This document shows positions 1 to 11,225 of a stretch of 64,000 bases of DNA, piece by piece (the stretch's first letter is position 1; each line of letters starts with the position of its first letter). Made by a program: the position numbers and the translations under genes. Under the pieces are notes generated by a model. The model made no database searches, was not told where the DNA came from, and saw nothing but the letters and a program-made list of their open reading frames with translations. This stretch comes from Ilyonectria destructans (taxonomy: Eukaryota; Ascomycota; Sordariomycetes; Hypocreales; Nectriaceae). Location of the stretch: the NCBI GenBank assembly GCA_020740775.1, contig JAHEWK010000003.1, positions 806,001-870,000 on the forward strand, given 5' to 3'.

Positions 1-3000
1 CCATATCGTCCCTAATAAACGAAGAAGCCTCCGCGGCTACCCGAGGCGGAATTTGATGCCACTCGGGACGCCTCAACCATCTGAGACCACGGAACGGCCC
101 TCACTCGACGGCCGCCTCCGCAAATCCCAGCTATCGGTTCTGGCCTAAGAACAAAAAAGCAACCACCACAGATGATGCGTCACATCGCCCGCATCCCCGG
201 CGACACGGGCCCCGCACAGATGGCGGTTGGGCGGTTGCTTGCCCTGTCGTGGCATTTCGGGCATCGCCATGTGTCCAGCGCGCCGTGGAAAAGTTGTCTC
301 CGGTACTTCAAGTCCGAAGTTCCATACACCGTAAACGACGTCGTGCAGATCGAATTACCGGCATCCTGCATCTGTGTAACCTCGATCCCCATGTGCGGTC
401 GCTTCAGAAGGCCATCTTGCGTAACATGAAGCCCAACGACGGTGCAATGGATCCACGTTTCATGCCACCAGAGTCACTGCATGTGGCCAACGATGGTAAT
501 GTCGAGACTCCAAGATAGCTTATCTCACCATGTGCTGTGTCAAAGATTGGCTTGGAAGGGTCCGGATATGATAGGAGCATCTGCCAAGCGCATTCAAGAC
601 TGCTCTCGATTCGGAAATGTTTTGCCCAGGGTCAAAGCAGGTACCCAATCCCAAGAATAAGAAAAAGCAATTGAACTCTGGCTGGAGAGCAGTTGGTGGC
701 TTGCTCTTACCGAATCCTCCAAGGTGCACTTGCATATAGCCAAGGCCCGAAACATATCGGACGCTGTCCGCTCGATGTGACGATGTGAGATTAGGCTATC
801 CAATAGTTAGCCAACATCTGGTGCCCGACCAAGCGGTCAGCGCATATACCTATGGGATTGTGTGACCTCGTATGAATCGTCGATCGGCACTGTTCCTAGA
901 TACCCCACGATGGCCTCTTGGTAACCGATCCCGCGGTCGACCGATAGTTTTCGGACGCAAACCTGACGCCCTGCATGTGCAGAACGCAACCCCGTGGAGG
1001 CTTCGCATTCGCTCGCTTTGACATGGAAGTAAACACGTGGAGTTAGAATACTGGGCTACATTTTTAGGTGCCGTGGCTATCGGCAGTGCCGGTACTGAGA
1101 CGCAGATCAAGAATGATGCGAGCGGTCTGAGGTCGAGGAGGTCAGTGTAACAACGCGCGATCGATCACGCTTCTTTATTTGGTGTAACGCTGGACTGGCC
1201 ATGCCGCATGATTGGTGCTTTATGCACGTTCCAGGGCTAGAGTTCGAATTTCAGCAAGACATTCTATCATGCCCTGGAACGGAAGAATGGGTTAGCCACT
1301 TATGATTTATTATATGTGATAATAATATGTGAGCGGTTTTTTCTGCTCATATTAGCAACCTGGAAGGAAACGTGCATCATGGCTCCAATTGCTTGACCTA
1401 AGACGCGAATGCGACTCGGCGCTACGCCGTCTTTTGATACTTCCTTATTAGCCTGCTGAACTGAGCATACGAAAATCCTTCGGAACTGTAGCCCCGAATA
1501 CCCGTATGGGGAATATTGGCTGGGGATCTGATTGAAGGAGCGAGGGTGAAGCCAGGGTGTAATGGCGCATCTTGAACGTGAGCTGACGCTACCACGGACT
1601 GAGAAAATACAGCAAGACCACCGTGCCCTGGCGTAAAATCACATTGACCAGGCGCTGCGCAGTACATTCACGACCTTGCCTGCCTACGGCTTTTATTTCC
1701 CGGGGTTGTCCTGATGGCCATGACCAGGAGATCTGACCTCGGCAATAATTCACCGTCACCCCGCTCTACCACCACACCGTAATTCTCAATGATGTACTCT
1801 TGATCTGCAACAATTACACCCCGTTTCATGTCTCAGAACTATCGATTTGATAATGCAGGTCTATTATACAGCTATGATTCGTGGTTGTAGTTCCCTCATC
1901 TTTTACTCATTGGCTTTAATGCAAGTAAAGTGGCTGGCAGCAAATTCTCGACCATTCTTGGACGGAAGCGGAAGGCATAATCCAATGAATGCATAACTTG
2001 AAGATAATTAACCGGAGTTCGCTATTGTTCTGTAAAATCTCCCCAGTCTTTGGATTTTCCATAATGGATGCAACCATGAGAGGAAATGTGTCAGTAGGCC
2101 TTGGGTGCTGTTTCGTGGGTGGCGATGGAGATGGGTAGAGTTATCCGTTGAGAAAGTTTGAGACTTTTGAAGTCCTAGAGCGACAAGCATGGACTTTCCG
2201 ATTTCTCTCTGCCCAAAAAGCCACTCCTTGTCGCTCGATGGTGGTGGAAATCCCAAAATCTAGACCCTTTCCTGTGATGTGTCCCATGATGAGTGCATCT
2301 AAGGTCTCAGCCCCAGTTCTTGAACAGACCTATCGGCTTTCTTCCTTTGATACAAGCAAACACATTGTTGCAAATGAGCTGGTAAAGAGGGGTCGAGATT
2401 TTGAATATGTTGTGGCTTGGTTGGTTGTAGACAAACTGAGGATGCCACCTTGTTGCCTGATATGCAGACCAGCGGTGTTCTGAGTGTGTGAAGTTCTTGG
2501 GTAAGTTAATTAGAATGCGTGGTCGCCGCGTTGAAGTACATATTCTTCCCCTAGTTTGATGAATTCTTTGTCTGGAGTGGAGTCAATATCACATCGCGTG
2601 GGAGCATCGGCAGCTTAACGGGATAAAGAACCACGCCAACTATAAATCTGACTACAATACCGGATAAATTAGAGCGAATGCGCACATGGCTTGCCTGCAA
2701 CACTAATGATGACTGGGTTCCAGCTCCTTGGATCCAGTGCTGAGATCAGATCAGTGGCACCCCCAACGTGAATCATCATCAGGCCACCGTCTGGCCGCCC
2801 TGGGAGATTTGCCGATAGAAAACATGTGCCGTATGAATAGAGTGGGTCTAGTTGCCATCTGTTAGTCGCCGAATCGAGCCTGGAGCAACGGGCTCGAGGT
2901 TAAACAGGAATCCTACGGAATGTTTCACTGGAGAACTGATACTCCCGTATATTACACCAATAAATACCACACTGACTTTTGGCAGATACTTTGGTTAAAG

Positions 3001-3543
3001 ATCGCCGGCTGGGGGATACGGGTGCTCAATGGGCCGATATCATACACTCGGACAACTTCAGGTACCTGTTTCTGACGATGCAATACCGCAGCTAGGCGAG
3101 GCTGCCAATACTACCTAAGGAAACAATGGCCAGAGATAATGCGGAGATGTGATCCATTCCCCCAGATCTTGCCCGACTAGCGGCTTGTTTCCCCGTGGGG
3201 TTTCGTCAGGGTGTTGCGGTCACGACACCCCCCGGAAAACCTCAACCGCACCACCACGACGCCACCAACGCTGCCCATCAGCAACCGCGACGATTGACAG
3301 GTTCGCGCTAACGGGCGCAGCTTGGGTGGGTTATCCACGACGGAGATCTGCAGGGAATGCGGATCTGCTGGACCGAGCTGTCATATTGATCCAGGAGCTC
3401 GGGATGCTTGGGCTTGCTCTGCAGACATAAAGCTCTCGCGGGTGGCTCCCAGAAACAAAAAGATTTTCGGTTAGGATTCCTCATCGAGACTTCCACTTAA
3501 GACTGGAAGCTCAAAAGTCCAAATCATAGTTGAATTCGAAATC
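1..3543. other. gene-poor left end, no gene recognised
   Basis: About 3.5 kb in which I see no supportable gene. Reading frames are short (the longest is 111 codons, 2148-2483), overlap one another on both strands, and show no recognisable domain or splice-linked continuation. AT-rich patches occur around 1290-1340 and 1840-1990. The last few hundred bases must hold the promoter and leader of the MFS gene at 3544. No tRNA, rRNA or transposon ends were recognised. A rapidly evolving or lineage-specific short gene cannot be excluded. Confidence 0.5.
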
Positions 3544-5374
3544 ATGGGTTCTCCACGAGATGCTGGATCCCAGCTCAGTGAGAAGGAGCAGGCAGAGCAC
3601 ACGGAGACGATGCCTCACCACGATTGCCATGCCTCTGACGACGAGAATACCTTCGAGGTCGAGGAGGATGAGCTGCCTCCCGGATACTTCACTAGCTCGT
3701 TCTTCATTGGTTCCATGATTGGAATTGGCTTGGGTCTCATGGCTGGCGTTGCTGGTTTTGGATATGCTGCCCCTATCCTGACGATCATCAACAATGATAT
3801 CGGTCCTGTAAGTCATCTTGAGTTTACAATGTCAACAGAGCTAATACCCTACTTAGGATGCAAACATTATATGGGTCGCACTCACTTACACCCTCACCTC
3901 GGCCGTCACCCTCACCATCATCGGCCGCGTTACCGACATCTTCGGCCGCCGCTGGGTTTTCGTCGGCGGTGCATTCCTCGGTATCATCGGCTCCATCGTC
4001 TGCGCAACGGCCCAGAGCGTCAACTCGCTCATCGGCGGCATGACCATCACCGGAATCGCCGCGGCGACGCAGCTCTCATACTACTACGTCATGGGTGAGC
4101 TGGTGCCGATGAAGTATCGCCTCATCGGCAACGCGTTCTGCTACTCGCTGACCATTCCCGGCTCGGGTCTTGCGCCGGTCATCTCACATGCGTTCCTCAG
4201 GAATCATCCCAATGTCGGCTGGCGAGGAGCCTACTACGTGTTAATCGGAGTGAACACTGTCAGCTTCTTGTGCTGGTTCTTCTTCTACCACCCGCCGACC
4301 TTCCGCATGAAGCACGGTGAGCACGCGAGCGTCTTGAAGTATGCTAAGGACTTTGACTACATCGGCACGGCTGTATACACTGGCGGGTTGTTGGTTCTTA
4401 TGATGGGTCTCAACTGGGGAGGCAGCGTCTACCCATGGAAGTCGGCCCATGTTATCGGGGCTATCGTGTCGGGCATCGTTGGCCTGGTGCTTTTTGTCCT
4501 TTGGGAATCATATGCCAAGCTCAAGGAGCCTCTGGTACCGATGCACTTGTTCAAGAACCAAGGATGGAATGCGGCAACCATATTGTCCGGTCTCGGTGCC
4601 AGTGTCTACTACGCCTTCGCTCTGGTGTGGCCGTCTATGGTCACGGTTCTGTATGAGGACGGAGACCCAATGACGGCTGCCTGGTACTCCTCATTTGTCG
4701 GGTTGTTCATCATCATCGGCGAGGTCGTTGGTGGAGTCGTCGCCAAGCCGATTGGAAATCTCAAGTTGCAATGCATCGTCACTGTTGCTCTCAGCGGCAT
4801 CTTCTTTGGAGTTACCGCGACGTCGACGCCAGACAGCCGGGTCCGAGCCACGACATTTGTGGCCCTCGGAACCTTCTTCATCGGTTGGGCCGAGTCGCTT
4901 GCTATCACGATCGTCACGATCGCAGCGTGGGATCAGTCAAAGCTGGGTTCGGCTTCTGGATTGGCGGGTTCGATCCGTTTCTTCATTTCGTCCATTTCCG
5001 CGACAGTGTATACCGTCATTCTCAGCAACCGACTCACTGAGGAGATTGCAAGACAGGTACCCAAGGCGGTCACTGCTGCAGGACTACCCTCGTCGAGTGT
5101 GGCCGACTTCATTACCGGTCTGTCTACTGGAACGGGCTTTGATGGAATTCCTGGAGTGACGGATTCCATCGTGGCCATTGGTGTCAGGGCCTACAAGGAG
5201 GCCAATGCTTCGGCATATCGCACCGTCTTCCTCGCGAGCATTGCATTCTCAGGCGTGGCTCTAATTGCCTCATTCATGTTGCCTAACGTTGACTCGCTGT
5301 TGACGGGCAAGGTTGCGTCGACGTTGCACAAGGGACGCAAGGACGAGAAGATGATTGGGGCTGGAGATGTTTAA
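3544..5374 (+). CDS. TRI12-like MFS transporter (siderophore/trichothecene-efflux family)
   Basis: A plasma-membrane major facilitator of the fungal TRI12/siderophore-transporter branch, a family that moves siderophores or small toxic metabolites by proton exchange. Two exons, 3544-3807 and 3857-5374, join at a phase-0 49-nt intron (GTAAGT...TTAG) to give 593 residues. The N-terminus (1-50) is acidic and His-rich and should be cytosolic. TM1 lies at about 53-80. MFS motif A (GRVTDIFGRR) is at 111-120, followed by the expected set of hydrophobic segments; the total length fits a 14-TM protein. The start is the first ATG of the open frame and is supported by the joined exon. The substrate cannot be told from sequence. 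No trichothecene or siderophore biosynthetic gene lies nearby, so the TRI12 label is family membership only. Confidence 0.9.
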
Positions 5375-6711
5375 GGGAGAAAAGGTTTAGCTTACGTCTA
5401 TGTCGGGATGGCCCTGGTTCACGATGTAGGGCCCCGACTTGTTAATTCAACGTCTTATTATAAACAGTCTGTGCTGCTGACATCCTCGTGTTATGGCACG
5501 GGGACAATGTACCTGCTAGATACCTTTAATGAAGTAATATTCGTGTTTTCACACTGTTTCTACAATCGAGAAAACTTTGTTATTGAAACCTCCTGGAGGA
5601 TGTTGGGACCTCAAGACATGTGATCTCGGACATCAAGTGGTCCGTGGACCCGATTGGGAGTCCGGTTGGGAGTCCGATTGTCCGCCAACCTGCATACATG
5701 AAGGTAAATCGGTGTGACTCCAACAGGGAGAATGGCCGGCGAAGTAATTGCGAGGCATGTATTGGCACGTATTGGCACGTCCGTAATTATTTTCAAAGGC
5801 TACTTAACCTCACGGCATCCAAGGCACAGACAGGACTACGTAATGAAAGAAGAATTTTAGTGCATTATGGGGGTAATTACGGAGATGGTGGTCATTTCAC
5901 TGCCGGGATCCGAGGCCAGTTGAGAAAACCTGGATGAGGCGCGGAGTACGGCAACACCAATGAATTGGTGGTGGTTGGGGTGGCTGAGGCGGGTCTGCTG
6001 GGCTTTCAGGGTCTGGGCGGACCCCTTCTGGGCTCTTCAAGGCTGAAATTCACTGAGCTGTACCGGACTTGGCGCATATTGCTCCGGCATGGCACTTGGA
6101 GCCGTTCTTGGCCTAGCCCTTGGCACACTAAAGTGCCGCTGGATCCGGCCGCAGTCAGCGCAGTGTCCGTTTCGCAGACGCGGCGAGCGCTGTGACTGGG
6201 CTGCGTAGGGGTGCGCTAGGGGTGACGTCAGAAATGAAGGTCCCGGTGGGATCCTGTCATGATGCTCGCAACGTAACTTTGGTGTGGCCGTGAGGGTCTG
6301 CGCCTGGGCGAATGGCGAGATGCGACATGAAAAGTGGCTCGGTGTCGTCTCACGCGCGGTCGCCGAGAAGACGAAACTTAGATTCTCCATGTGAAAACCG
6401 ACAAGATATAGCTTCAGTTCCCGCGCTCCGGCTTCCCTTCGTCCCAACTTGGATGGTGTGCTGTGCCTGCCATCCCAACCGCGCTTATCATACCACCGGA
6501 CCGTCAGCCTCACCCAACCACCAGGTTCGTTCTCGGCCATCTCTAGCTTCATCCGTCCGCATCGCGACAACAACCTTTCGCAACCTTGAAAACGCGCCTT
6601 CTCCGTTGTCGCGAGCGTTCCAATCGTCCATTGAATTGTCCAATACGCGCCAGGACCCCGTCGCCACCGAACAATCGCTAGACTCGCAACGTCGGTGAGT
6701 CGCTGGACCCG
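5375..6711. other. intergenic, promoter and leader of C2 gene
   Basis: Holds the 3' end of the MFS gene and the promoter/leader of the C2-domain gene. Around 5652-5675 the unit TTGGGAGTCCG occurs twice in tandem, and a 10-bp direct duplication (ATTGGCACGT) lies at 5760-5780. An 822-base minus-strand frame (6037-6858) crosses the leader and the true start of the next gene; it has no recognisable domain and looks like chance openness in GC-rich sequence. No other gene is seen. Confidence 0.5.
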
Positions 6712-8548
6712 ATGAGCGACCAAGCCCAAGCCGAGTCGCATTCCAACGGCCAACCATCCAACGGCCAACCGTCCACCGACCACACGTCCAACGGCCAAAC
6801 GCAGATCCCTCGCAAACCCGTCGAGACAGATGCCAAAAACCCGCTGCAGAATGGCCACAAGGCCCTCAAGCCGTCAAACAGGCTGGCCACTGGCCTCAAG
6901 GACCGCCTGAAGATCAAGAAAGGCCCCCCCGGAGGCTTCGATGCCACTCCGCTCCCCGACGCCCCCCAAGGATTCACCGTGCGATTTATTTTCCACGGCG
7001 CGACCAACCTACCCGCGGCGGACATCGGGACAGCTTCTTCTGATCCGTACATCCATGCGACGCTCAAGGGCACGCAGCCCAAGAGGCACAAGGAGGACCC
7101 GGATCTAATCTACCGCACCAGGACCATCAGGCGAAGCACAAAGCCCGAGTGGGAAGATGAATGGGTCGTCGCCAATGTTCCTCCAACTGGATTCATCCTC
7201 AAATGCCGTCTTTACGACGAAGACTTCCCAGACTCCGATGACAGACTGGGAAACGTGACAATAAAGGTTCCTCAGGTCACAGAGACAGCGCCAGACTTTC
7301 AGCCGCCAGGAAGGAACTTTGCTGTCAAGAAGCGCATGGGTAGTAAGAGGGCGTATTTTTTTAAGGGCGTCGCGAGCATGGTACACTCTGAAGTTCACAT
7401 GACACCCATACTTCGCATAAGCATGGTGGTGCTTGGAAAGTCAGATCCGCCTTTCGCCCAGATGTACACTGTTGGCCCGACACGGTTTGTGAAGCACTAC
7501 AGTCCCCTTATTGGGCGCATCGCTGGCACAAAAGTCAATGCCAATCAGGAGGATGATGCTCGAGAAGACCAGGGCAAAGATAAAAAGGGAAAGAAGAAGA
7601 GGACGCAAAAATACGAGTATGACACCCCCTGACTGCTGAGAGTTTCGCGCTGACTGTATTACTAGCTTCCAAGCCAACGAGATGCAACTTGCAGGGCCTG
7701 TGCCACCTGTAATCTATCATCGGTTTGTCGAGTTCAGGCCCATCATTGCATCCATGTTCTTCTCGACTGGTCTGAGGGGCAAGATTCTCAACACGGCTCT
7801 CCACAAGCAGCACAACAGAATATACAATTTCAATCGCTCGACAGAATATGGGGATTTCGATGCATGCTCCAAGCAAGCAGCGGTACAATTCCTCAAGCTC
7901 GCTCATTTTGACGAGGGCGGCCGAATCTTCACCTATGTCTTGACACTGGACGGCATGTTCCGGTTCACGGAGACGGGCAAGGAGTTTGGTGTTGACATGC
8001 TGAGCAAGCATTCCATGCATTCTGATGTTGCAACGTACATTGCTTGCTCTGGCGAGTTCTTTATTCGACGCCTGAAGCACCCCGTGTCCTCGGACAACCC
8101 ACACACGAAGGAGAAGACACACCCGTCCGAAGAGATCAGTGGTGGCCCGCCAAATGATGACCCTCCGTACAATCCTGCCTACTACCAGCTCATCATCGAC
8201 AATGACTCTGGTACATACAGACCAGACAAGTCGATTTTGCCAGACCTCAAGGCTTTCCTCGAGACCAACTTCCCCGAGTTGGGAATAATCGCAATGCATT
8301 GGGAAGATCAAGAGCTGCAAGATCTCAAAGAGGCCCAGCGGGCTTTCAAGAAGAAGGAGGGTAGGATGGTCAACATGGTGATGAACATGAGCCAGAGCAG
8401 TATCAGCTCCGCCGAGAGCGAACTCAACCACCGCGAGGCTGGCTGGGAGCAGGGACAGAAAAGCAAGCGCGAGGCAGCGCTGGAAGCCATAGAGGACCCC
8501 TCAAAGATGAAGCAGGCAGTCAAGACTTTGATTCCTGGTGTCAAATGA
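6712..8548 (+). CDS. C2-domain protein
   Basis: A conserved fungal protein with one C2 (calcium/phospholipid-binding) domain, probably membrane-recruited. Exons 6712-7616 and 7666-8548 join at a 49-nt intron (GTATGA...ACTAG, branch-like CTGAC near 7652), giving 595 residues. Residues 1-60 are low complexity with repeated SNGQPSNGQ-type units; a basic stretch follows near 63-71. The C2 domain spans about 87-190, with candidate Ca2+-loop acidic residues in SSDPYIH (109-115) and YDEDFPDSDD (168-177). After the intron the chain continues into a conserved region I cannot assign. The splice reads smoothly across KYDFQANE, which supports it. The tail (about 535-580) is charged. The molecular role is unknown; lipid-binding is inferred from the C2 domain. 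The start is the first in-frame ATG of the open frame. Confidence 0.85.
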
Positions 8549-8796
8549 TCGCCTGGAGGCGATCCACAACTTGTTACGGCCGAAATTGTTTGGGTTGGGT
8601 TGAGTTGGGTTGGACTGTCATTTCATTGCGAAAGATACCTTGGGTCATGTTGACCTTCTCCGAACGCCGTGTTTTCTTTTGTAACATTTAATTCTCTGCC
8701 GGAGTGCTTCTTAATGTTTATAGTCTAGTTCTATCCGCGTTGCCCGCTCATTTTATATACGAAGGATGCTGCGTCCCTACATATTCCCACCACTCC

Positions 8797-9636
8797 TTAG
8801 AGACTTGGCTTCACTGTCAACCATGTGCTTGAGCATTTCGCCAGCACCGTATCCTTCTCATCCTTCATCTCACAGTAGAACTTGGTCTTTCTCCCGTTCA
8901 TTTCCTCCACCTTGACTGTGATGCGAAAGACGCTGTTCGTAGGCGCAGGACTGTGATATGAGACGTCCAGCTTGCCCGTGACATTGTTTGCCTTGAACGC
9001 GCTCGCGCTCTTGCCCAGGGTGGTGTTTAGATCAAATAATGCACCCATTGACTCATCCAACATAGACGCAACGACGCCCCCGTGTACGACATTCGGAAAC
9101 CCGCTCACGCCGTCGCCAGCGCAGATAAGGGTCTCGATCTCGGTGATGGTTCGCGTGGGGTTCAGCGCGGCTTCGGGGCTCTCGGCACGGAAGATGCAGA
9201 GCATGTGCGTTATCGAGCGATCATTGGCGAGCGTGCGCCCGAAGAGTTGGTCGTGGACATCTGTAATGGGATTGCGACACGGCGGGACGAAGGCGATTGC
9301 GCCGGGTGTGGAAAGCCGCGCAGCTGTCCACGGGATGGAGTTGAAGAAGGCGACTTCTTTCTCGTAGAGGTCCGAGGGCGTTTCTTCCGGAGTTAGGTTG
9401 AGCCCTGGACAGACGAGGCGATTGTATGTTGGGGGAGACATGGCTTGCGAAGGAGGTTGCGGGAGTGAGATTGGTGGTAATGAGTGAAGAGCGCGATGAG
9501 ATACGTCGTCTCGGCGAAAATGAAGGACGCCGACAGGGGTTGAAGGCCTAGGTCTGGTGGCCACGAGCCTTGAGAGGGTCGCGAGTGGACCTCGGTGCTT
9601 TAGTCTCAGTAAGCTGGGGGCAATTGACATAGTCAT
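8797..9636 (-). CDS. hotdog-fold acyl-CoA thioesterase-like protein
   Basis: A single-exon protein of 279 residues with a C-terminal hotdog domain of the PaaI/4HBT thioesterase superfamily, which hydrolyses acyl-CoA thioesters. The signature HGG is at 185-187, followed by SMLDESMG, where Asp194/Glu195 are candidate catalytic residues. The first 65 residues are rich in Arg, Ser and Leu and nearly free of acids, consistent with a mitochondrial presequence. An internal ATG at 9441 (residue 66, MSPPT) would give a 214-residue form lacking it. A TATATAT run directly abuts the first ATG, so the upstream start is not secure and ATG3 (9630) or the internal ATG could be used. The substrate is unknown. 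Confidence 0.85.
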   Translation of the reverse strand: MTMSIAPSLLRLKHRGPLATLSRLVATRPRPSTPVGVLHFRRDDVSHRALHSLPPISLPQPPSQAMSPPTYNRLVCPGLNLTPEETPSDLYEKEVAFFNSIPWTAARLSTPGAIAFVPPCRNPITDVHDQLFGRTLANDRSITHMLCIFRAESPEAALNPTRTITEIETLICAGDGVSGFPNVVHGGVVASMLDESMGALFDLNTTLGKSASAFKANNVTGKLDVSYHSPAPTNSVFRITVKVEEMNGRKTKFYCEMKDEKDTVLAKCSSTWLTVKPSL

Positions 9637-10460
9637 ATATATCTTTGATTTCCGAAAAAGATAGTTAGATGGGCGAGATGAGTGTTGCTTGGGTTACACC
9701 GTAATTAAGCATATCCAGACAAAGGCCACCTGGGTTTGCAGGCCGGGAACACGTGCCTGTCAAGTCATCAACCACTGGACAAAGATCCAGGTACTAAACA
9801 ACTATGTACAGAAAGAACCATATGTGTATTCTTAATAATCTACGCGTATACCTTAGCTATCGTCAGTAGAAACTGCCTTCAATTCGAAAACTTTTGCATA
9901 CTATGATACATCAAAGCCGAGGTATGGCTGATGCGCTGCCTGCTGCATCGCGGGGCTATCTCGGTCTTGATGGGGACTAGTGGGGCCGCCACGCACGGTA
10001 TTCGGTGCCGGGCTGCTCGTGCCACCTCGGCAATCTCGTTGGGAGCTCGGATTTGATCTAGAGTGTCGGTACTCCGTATTTGCTATTTGGAAGTACGGCT
10101 ACAGGTTCATGGGTGCCGTCCCTCGGTGCAATCAAGACTACTCGATATCTGTCCTGATTCGCCCGAAGCCATCAAAACCATGGGTGGTGTTAGTTGTTTC
10201 AACCCCGAACATCAAATGTTTAGTGGGGCTTGGAACAAGAACAATGTGAATAGGTGTTTATTGGTAAATCAGACGTAAACATCCTATCAATAATCAACAA
10301 TAGTTAGGCCATACATGTACTTGAAAAGAAAAGCCTGCTCACATCATTGACGGTGGGGAAGATGCATGCACGTATCATACGGCGTATGTCTTTGGCTAGG
10401 AAAATACCTTTGCTACTGTTTTGGGCAACTTCAAGACTTGAAGGTCATCTCCAAGGCAAA
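9637..10460. other. intergenic, upstream of thioesterase gene
   Basis: Holds the promoter side of the thioesterase gene on the minus strand and then moderately AT-rich DNA up to the transposon. Reading frames are under 90 codons without recognisable content. A TATATAT run at about 9635-9643 touches the thioesterase start. Confidence 0.45.
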
Positions 10461-10468
10461 TTAAAAGA
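10461..10468. repeat. left 8-bp target site duplication
   Basis: TTAAAAGA immediately left of the inverted-repeat element. It is identical to 10895-10902 on the right side, as expected for an 8-bp staggered-cut insertion. Confidence 0.85.
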
Positions 10469-10512
10469 GAGTATTACTATTCGCACAACCCCAAATCTCT
10501 AATCGCACAACC
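10469..10512 (+). repeat. left terminal inverted repeat of MITE
   Basis: A 44-nt arm that pairs with 10851-10894 in inverted orientation with four mismatches. It contains two copies of TCGCACAACC. Confidence 0.85.
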
Positions 10513-10850
10513 TTTGTCAGGTGACCCAATTCAGCCGCTACAGTCAATACTGCATCTATCTGCCTCAATTATAGCGTAAGTAAAAGAGACATTGAGTAAT
10601 TCCACAGGCCGTCGAAGAGATTGCAGGGCCGCCTAAGTTAAGGAACTATAAGGTGGTGACACCAGAAAAAAGACTGGAGTAGCGGCTACAGCGACGCCGC
10701 CGTTATAGCAGCAGTAGTAGTTACAGTATAGCTGCTAGAATAATAGTTAGGTTAGAATTTTATATTATATAAATAGCTTATAAATTTACTTACTATTTAT
10801 TATTCTCTTTAGTCTGTAAAGTTGATGTAGCAATATAATTATATTATTCA

Positions 10851-10894
10851 GGTTATACGATTAGAGATTTGAGGTTATGCGAATAGTAATACTC
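10851..10894 (-). repeat. right terminal inverted repeat of MITE
   Basis: A 44-nt arm inverted relative to 10469-10512. All four differences are C in the left arm against T in this arm (read in the same orientation), three of them in a CpA context, so this arm looks the more mutated. Confidence 0.85.
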
Positions 10895-10902
10895 TTAAAA
10901 GA
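10895..10902. repeat. right 8-bp target site duplication
   Basis: TTAAAAGA immediately right of the element, identical to 10461-10468. Confidence 0.85.
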
Positions 10903-11225
10903 TTGAATGGAAATACTGCTATTTATGCTTTCACAAGCTGTGCACTGAAAATCAGGTAGTGAATCAATGGTGAGATCTGAGTCTGAACGAGTGGCGAGGC
11001 GGCTGACAGCTGGAAGCCTCCTGTTCGCAGCTGCCAACCCGCGTTTGCAGTTCGTCACTCACCGGGTTCCTGCCTTCCTAGTGGAAGCCAACTGTCATGG
11101 GGTCAGCTACTCGACTCTAAATTTTCCTCCCACCGATCCTCACCTTTTCACCATCACAAGACACCTTTCATGGTGCGCGATCCTGACACCCTCCCTCGTT
11201 TCAACGTCGCCAATCATCAGGCACC
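10903..11225. other. promoter and leader of GPCR gene
   Basis: The short stretch between the MITE and the receptor start. It is CT-rich in the last 100 bases, as usual for fungal leaders. No gene is seen. Confidence 0.4.

Larger units (their letters stand above)
10469..10894. mobile_element. 426-bp MITE-like DNA transposon, 8-bp TSD (hAT-type length)
   Basis: A non-autonomous DNA transposon. Its ends are 44-bp terminal inverted repeats (10469-10512 and 10851-10894, 40 of 44 positions matching), beginning GAGTATTACTATTCG. They are flanked by the perfect 8-bp duplication TTAAAAGA. No transposase frame fits inside 426 bp, so it must have been moved by a transposase encoded elsewhere. An 8-bp duplication is typical of the hAT superfamily; the terminal bases are not a hAT hallmark, so the superfamily is inferred from duplication length only. 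The interior begins GC-richer, then becomes strongly AT- and TpA-rich from about 10730 to 10850. Within each arm a 10-bp unit (TCGCACAACC in the left arm, 10481-10490 and 10503-10512) is repeated 22 bp apart, a plausible transposase-binding arrangement. Confidence 0.85.

Noticed and set aside
2148..2483. 111-codon plus-strand frame in the left gene-poor region
   Set aside because: No domain, overlapped by an antisense frame of similar length, and no leader or splice evidence.
3544..5374. Idea of a trichothecene or siderophore gene cluster around the TRI12-like transporter
   Set aside because: No synthase, NRPS, PKS or tailoring enzyme lies nearby; the family label alone does not make a cluster.
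6037..6858. 273-codon minus-strand frame over the C2 gene leader and start
   Set aside because: It is antisense to a real gene start, has no domain, and its composition follows GC-rich opposite-strand openness.
7535..8431. 298-codon minus-strand frame
   Set aside because: It is a shadow antisense to the C2-domain gene; no family resemblance.
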